A DNA stretch of 64,000 nt, taken from positions 25,117 through 89,116 of the forward strand of contig JAFAYI010000017.1 in NCBI GenBank assembly GCA_019240475.1, written 5' to 3'. The translations under genes were made by a program, and so were the position numbers. Of the stretch, positions 62,527 to 64,000 are shown piece after piece. Below the pieces are notes generated by a model that did no database searches, was not told where the DNA came from, and saw only the letters and a list, made by a program, of their open reading frames with translations. Every line of letters starts with the position of its first letter. Position 1 is the stretch's first letter. This DNA is from Acidobacteriaceae bacterium (GTDB lineage: Bacteria > Acidobacteriota > Terriglobia > Bryobacterales > Bryobacteraceae).

Positions 62527-63171
62527 GTGGTGGGAACCGAGGCAGCAAGCGTTGGGGTTGCACAGCAGCAAGGCGCGGAACGCCGGCCAAAATACGAATT
62601 CATCGTCAGCGCCGCGCAGCCCTCTCAGTTCCCACCGGAGCCATCGGACGGCTCTATCGAAGTAGCGTTTCTGGGGCGCAGTAATGTCGGCAAGTCGAGT
62701 TTATTGAACTGCCTGGTGCGGCAGGATGGGCTGGCATTTACCAGCGCGCGCCCGGGCTGCACGCAGCTCATCAATTTCTTCCGAATCGGCGGAGATACGC
62801 GCTTCGTCGATTTACCCGGCTATGGATATGCGCGAGTTTCGATGGAAGAGCGCGGGCGATGGAAGCAATTGATTGAGAGTTATTTATTGAAGCGGAGGAG
62901 CCTGGCTCTTTCGTTTCTACTCATCGACGCAAGGCGTGGATGGATGGATATGGACCTGGAACTCAAAGCATGGCTAGAGTTCCATAATCGTCGATACCAG
63001 GTGATAGTCACCAAGATCGACAAATTGAAGAGTAACAACCAACTTATAGCGGGATTGGCTGCGATCCATAAGCAAGCGCCGGATCAACAGCCAGTGCCGT
63101 TCTCGGCCATAGATGGCCGGGGAGTGAGGGAAATTTGGCAAATCATCTCGAAGATCAAGAACAGTCAGTAG
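62527..63171 (+). CDS. engB: Ribosome biogenesis GTPase EngB (YihA/YsxC)
   Basis: A 214-residue GTPase for large ribosomal subunit assembly. Nucleotide motifs are [12 protein letters not shown] near residue 50, DLPGYGYA near 96 and VTKIDK near 161. GTG 62527 begins a short extra N-terminal segment. The stop lies within the rho gene start region (37-base overlap). Confidence 0.94.
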   Translation: MVGTEAASVGVAQQQGAERRPKYEFIVSAAQPSQFPPEPSDGSIEVAFLGRSNVGKSSLLNCLVRQDGLAFTSARPGCTQLINFFRIGGDTRFVDLPGYGYARVSMEERGRWKQLIESYLLKRRSLALSFLLIDARRGWMDMDLELKAWLEFHNRRYQVIVTKIDKLKSNNQLIAGLAAIHKQAPDQQPVPFSAIDGRGVREIWQIISKIKNSQ

Positions 63172-64000
63172 CGCCCGCGGCAACCACCCCCGCAGCAACT
63201 ACCGAGGCCGCGCCCACCGAGAATTCTCCGGAGGAGACGAACGGCGAAGGCAAGTCTGCGGTGACCGCAGAGGCAAGTAATACAGAAACAGAACAAACGA
63301 AACCGGCTGGCGAAGTGAGAGCAGCGGAAGCAAGGACAGAACGTCCTCCGGCCACTCGACCCAGAAACGCCGAGCCTCGCGCGCATGAGCCGCGCGGCAA
63401 TGGACGTATCGGCGGGGATGGTCCGCGCCGCGGCGGAGCGGAAGGACGGCCGAATGCGGAAGCAAGAGGAAACGACGTCCGTAATGCGCCGGAAAACAGC
63501 TCAGCTGCTGTGACACAAGGAATGGCGCCGCCGAATGCGACACAGGCGTCTTCCGTAACGCAAGGCGGTCAGCAGCACGGGTTTCAGCGCCGTGGCCGGC
63601 ACTCAATCGGCAACACCGGCGCGCAAGGTCAGCGCAATGGCGCGACAACGCTCGATCTGGTCGAGCTCAAAGATATGAGCATTCAGGCGCTGAACCAGAT
63701 CGCGAAAGATCTAGGCGTGCAGGGTGCGGCCGGCCTGCGCAAGCAGGAGCTCATTTTTAAGATCCTGCAGACGCAAGCCGAAAAGAGCGGCCTGATTTTC
63801 TCCGAAGGCGTGTTGGAATGCCTGCCCGACGGATTTGGCTTCCTGCGCGCGCCCGAATACAACTACCTGCCGGGACCCGACGACGTCTATGTCTCGCCAT
63901 CGCAGATTCGCCGTTTTGATCTACGCACTGGCGACACCGTCTCCGGTCAGATCCGCCCGCCCAAAGAAGGCGAGCGCTACTTCGCATTAATCAAAGTCGA
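63135..64000 (+). CDS. rho: Transcription termination factor Rho, 5' part
   Basis: The first 288 codons of rho; the gene runs off the window. From TTG 63135 (GAGGG a few bases upstream) about 172 residues of low-complexity, Glu-, Ala-, Asn- and Arg-rich sequence precede the conserved part. Residues about 173-220 are the Rho N-terminal helix bundle ([19 protein letters not shown]). Then comes the RNA-binding cold-shock-like domain beginning [30 protein letters not shown], of which GFGFLR is the RNP-like core. The ATPase domain lies beyond. The start is uncertain within the extension; overlap with engB supports the TTG. Confidence 0.9.
   Translation, partial: MANHLEDQEQSVAPAATTPAATTEAAPTENSPEETNGEGKSAVTAEASNTETEQTKPAGEVRAAEARTERPPATRPRNAEPRAHEPRGNGRIGGDGPRRGGAEGRPNAEARGNDVRNAPENSSAAVTQGMAPPNATQASSVTQGGQQHGFQRRGRHSIGNTGAQGQRNGATTLDLVELKDMSIQALNQIAKDLGVQGAAGLRKQELIFKILQTQAEKSGLIFSEGVLECLPDGFGFLRAPEYNYLPGPDDVYVSPSQIRRFDLRTGDTVSGQIRPPKEGERYFALIKV

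Overview
The window looks like a chromosomal segment of an Acidobacteriota bacterium, most likely of the Solibacter/Bryobacter type. This is an inference from gene content rather than a marker gene: alternative complex III joined to a caa3-type oxidase, PEP-CTERM and GloVer-repeat exported proteins, a VPS10/sortilin-like BNR protein, TPR proteins, a Ser/Thr kinase and frequent GTG/TTG starts. The sequence is GC-rich by eye, and genes are packed into operons with many 4-base ATGA, GTGA or TTGA overlaps.

Layout. 0-16 kb: end of a LytTR regulator, a TPR protein, miaA, a secreted beta-propeller protein, an MFS transporter, a second TPR protein, an M28 peptidase, a zinc-finger/SpoIIE phosphatase, a sugar-binding-type lipoprotein, a Tat-exported HisC-like aminotransferase, a PEP-CTERM GDSL hydrolase and a baeRF-type protein. 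16.0-24.2 kb (minus strand): one nine-gene operon holding a complete haem-copper oxidase (subunits I, III, II), two cytochromes c, a PQQ alcohol dehydrogenase with the residues of lanthanide-dependent XoxF enzymes, its XoxJ-type partner and a GlcG/HbpS-like protein. 24.4-34.7 kb: an accessory region with an integrase remnant, an ArdC remnant, a DUF433/DUF5615 toxin-antitoxin pair and other broken genes. A degraded copy of a tRNA-Leu 3' end lies at its left edge and the intact tRNA-Leu(CAA) at its right edge. 34.8-36.5 kb: a thioredoxin-like protein beside a six-cysteine exported mini-protein, and an alpha/beta hydrolase. 36.6-49.3 kb (plus strand): actABCDEF, one associated gene, SCO1, then coxB-coxA-coxC-coxD. 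49.3-55.8 kb: CsgG-like lipoprotein-family protein, Ser/Thr kinase, VPS10-like BNR protein and a DinB-like protein. 55.8-64 kb: metK, trigger factor, clpX, lon, engB and the 5' part of rho.

How it fits together. Two separate respiratory modules lie within about 33 kb. The act-cox operon should take electrons from quinol through ACIII to a cytochrome c oxidase. The xox-cox operon should take electrons from periplasmic alcohol oxidation through small cytochromes c to its own oxidase, bypassing the quinone pool. The second oxidase lacks the usual proton-channel residues in subunit I, so the two branches probably differ in energy yield. The xox-cox operon is the most interesting system here. The accessory region next to it is probably an old integrated element that has lost its mobility genes.
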